DNA of 15,987 bases from 66-474 sp035606235 (GTDB taxonomy: Bacteria; Pseudomonadota; Gammaproteobacteria; Xanthomonadales; Rhodanobacteraceae): NCBI GenBank assembly GCA_035606235.1, contig DATNFU010000036.1, positions 1 to 15,987 on the forward strand, given 5' to 3'. Shown here one piece after another: positions 14,452 through 15,987 of the stretch (the first letter of the stretch is position 1; each line of letters begins with the position of its first letter). The translations under genes were made by a program, and so were the position numbers. The notes under the pieces are model-generated. The model made no database searches. It saw only the letters and a program-made list of their open reading frames with translations, and was not told the origin of the DNA.

Positions 14452-14587
14452 CCGCTTCGCGCCTCAGGTAGAGCTCCGCAGGGCGCGGCCTCCTCTCGAA
14501 GCATTCCGTTGCACCCTCCTGCGTTCATCCTCGGCTGACTCTAGCCGATGTAGTGTGAACGTCCCGCAGGATCGCAGCGAGCCACGG

Positions 14588-15987
14588 ATGGAAGCGCGCG
14601 AAAACGAATCGGTGGTCGAGCAGGTCATTGCTCCCGCCATCAAGTTGCGCGACTGGTTTCGCCACGACATCCAGCGCCCGCTGGAGAACCTGGTCGGCGG
14701 GCGCAAGCGGTTGCGCGTGGTCGCATTGCTGGCATGCGTACTGGCGCTGGATGCCGCCGACAAGGCGACGATCGGCGCGGTCGCCGCACAACTCGAACAC
14801 GATCTGCATATCGGCAACCTGCAGCTCGGCTTGCTGGTGGCGGTGTCGACCGGGATCAGTGCGATCACCACCCTGCCCTTCGGCACCCTGGTGGATCGCG
14901 TACATCGCGGGAAATTGCTGACAATCGCGATTGCGCTGTGGTCACTGGCGATGATCGCCGCCGGCGCATCGGTTTCCTATTCGATGTTGCTGATCACGCG
15001 CCTGGGGTTGGGCGCGGTGGTGGCGATCGCCTCGCCGGCGATTGCATCGCTCACCGGCGACTTCTTCCACCCGGCCGAGCGCGGACGCATATACGGCTAT
15101 ATCCTCGCAGGCGAACTGGTCGGCGTGGCATTCGGGTTCCTGATCTCCGGCAACGTCGCCGCCATCATGTCCTGGCGCGCGTCGTTCTGGATTCTCGCGT
15201 TCCTGGGTTTCGTCCTCGCGGTGGTGATCGCCAGGATGTTGCCCGAGCCCAAGCGCGGCGGCCAGAACCCGATTCCCGACAAGACAAGGCAACAGGATCC
15301 AAAACGCAGTGATGTTCCCGACAACGAAGTCGAGGAAATCGTCGAGGAGCGCGACATCGAGCCGCACGAGGAACTGATCCTGCACAGCGATCCGCTCGGG
15401 ATGTCGGTATGGGGTGCGGTGCGTTACGTGCTATCGATCCCAACCTATCGCACGCTGATCACCGCGTCCGCGCTCGGCTACTTCTATTTCACCGGCCTGC
15501 GCACCTTCGCCATCGTGTTCGTGCGAGGTCGCTTCGATCTTGCGCAGGCGACCGCCAGTACTTTTTCCGTCGGGGTGGGCCTTGGCGCGATCGTGGGCGT
15601 GCTGGTCGCGGGCACATTGGCCGACAAGATGATCGACCGCGGCAAACTGACCGGACGCATCCTGGTCGGCGCGGGCGCCTACCTGCTTGCCGCCGGGGCG
15701 CTGGTGCCCGGCCTGTTCACCACATCGCTGTGGGTGGCCTCTCCATTCTTCTTCCTTGCCGCGGCGGGTCTCGGCGGCGCCAACCCTGCGGTGGATGCCG
15801 CGCGGCTGGACATCATGCACTCGCGATTATGGGGCCGCGCCGAAGGCGTGCGCTCCACCCTGCTCTACGTCTTCCAGGCGATCGCGCCGCCGCTGTTCGG
15901 CTGGGTGTCGGGCATGTTCGGCGGCAGCGACGGCTTCGGAGGCAGCAGCGCAGCGACACAGTCACACGCATCGGGCGGCGGCCTCGA
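14588..15987 (+). CDS. MFS transporter, spinster-like type (partial, runs off right edge)
   Basis: 466 complete codons are open to the window end with no stop. Residues 1-45 are a charged N-terminal region (ENESVVEQVIAP, then KLRDWFRHDIQ) before TM1 (VVALLACVLALDAADKATIG). Motif A is partly conserved as PFGTLVDRVHRGKLL; TM4 to TM6 follow. Between TM6 and TM7 lies an acidic loop of about 70 residues, with stretches such as NEVEEIVEERDIEPHEE. TM7 onwards continues normally to a Gly/Ser-rich loop near the edge. The AlaAsp-Lys-x-Thr/Ile TM1 signature (LDAADKATIG) resembles spinster-like and sugar-phosphate-like permeases; the substrate is unknown. ATG 14588 is the first start, with only a weak ribosome-binding site; nothing longer is favoured. 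Shares a divergent 136-nt upstream region with the Bcr/CflA gene. Confidence 0.9.
   Translation, partial: MEARENESVVEQVIAPAIKLRDWFRHDIQRPLENLVGGRKRLRVVALLACVLALDAADKATIGAVAAQLEHDLHIGNLQLGLLVAVSTGISAITTLPFGTLVDRVHRGKLLTIAIALWSLAMIAAGASVSYSMLLITRLGLGAVVAIASPAIASLTGDFFHPAERGRIYGYILAGELVGVAFGFLISGNVAAIMSWRASFWILAFLGFVLAVVIARMLPEPKRGGQNPIPDKTRQQDPKRSDVPDNEVEEIVEERDIEPHEELILHSDPLGMSVWGAVRYVLSIPTYRTLITASALGYFYFTGLRTFAIVFVRGRFDLAQATASTFSVGVGLGAIVGVLVAGTLADKMIDRGKLTGRILVGAGAYLLAAGALVPGLFTTSLWVASPFFFLAAAGLGGANPAVDAARLDIMHSRLWGRAEGVRSTLLYVFQAIAPPLFGWVSGMFGGSDGFGGSSAATQSHASGGGL

Noticed and set aside
13603..14538. 311-codon plus-strand frame inside the Bcr/CflA gene
   Set aside because: Antisense shadow, His/Arg-rich with no domain.

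Overview
The window is GC-rich bacterial DNA with short intergenic gaps. Protein flavour and repeat style (a fragment of a VC1465-type Xer activation factor, tandem GC-rich intergenic hairpins, many GAF/GGDEF/EAL-type signalling genes) fit the Lysobacterales (Xanthomonadales), perhaps a Rhodanobacter/Dyella-like genus. This taxonomic call is inference from protein resemblance, not from a marker gene. No rRNA, tRNA, CRISPR array or complete transposable element was seen.

Layout. (a) 1-435 (-): a class I SAM methyltransferase cut by the left edge. (b) 729-2620 (+): a two-gene phospho-relay, an HWE-family histidine kinase with two PAS domains overlapping by 4 nt a single-domain response regulator. 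(c) about 2680-3945: a decay zone. It holds a promoter and a Xer dif-like sequence, the 5' part of a Xer-activation-factor-like gene, an ABM-like gene whose 3' end has been replaced by antisense of that fragment, a frameshifted SnoaL-like gene, and an internal fragment of a COG4798-type methyltransferase that is itself frameshifted. (d) 4051-6900 (+): a large GAF-GAF-GGDEF-EAL cyclic-di-GMP protein with both catalytic motifs intact. (e) 7262-9132 (-): a DUF1203 protein and an MFS transporter. (f) 9417-9995 (+): a ferritin-like (DUF892/YciF-type) protein. (g) 10246-12489 (-): a VOC/PhnB-like protein, a DGPF/YCII protein and an ECF42-type sigma factor, preceded by a close match to the ECF42 target promoter. 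(h) 12656-13099 (+): a small exported protein of unknown function, divergent from the ECF42 operon. (i) 13207-14451 (-): a Bcr/CflA-type MFS drug transporter. (j) 14588-15987 (+): an MFS transporter running off the right edge.

How the parts work together. Two independent signalling systems (HWE kinase plus receiver; c-di-GMP turnover) flank the decay zone. The best-supported self-contained unit is the ECF42 module: VOC, DGPF and sigma genes in one direction, with a candidate sigma-dependent promoter 5' of the first gene and a large palindromic repeat before the sigma gene. The most unusual spot is the 2.68-2.94 kb junction, where a dif-like site adjoins a truncated Xer-activation-factor-like gene. 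It reads like the scar of a Xer-exploiting element.
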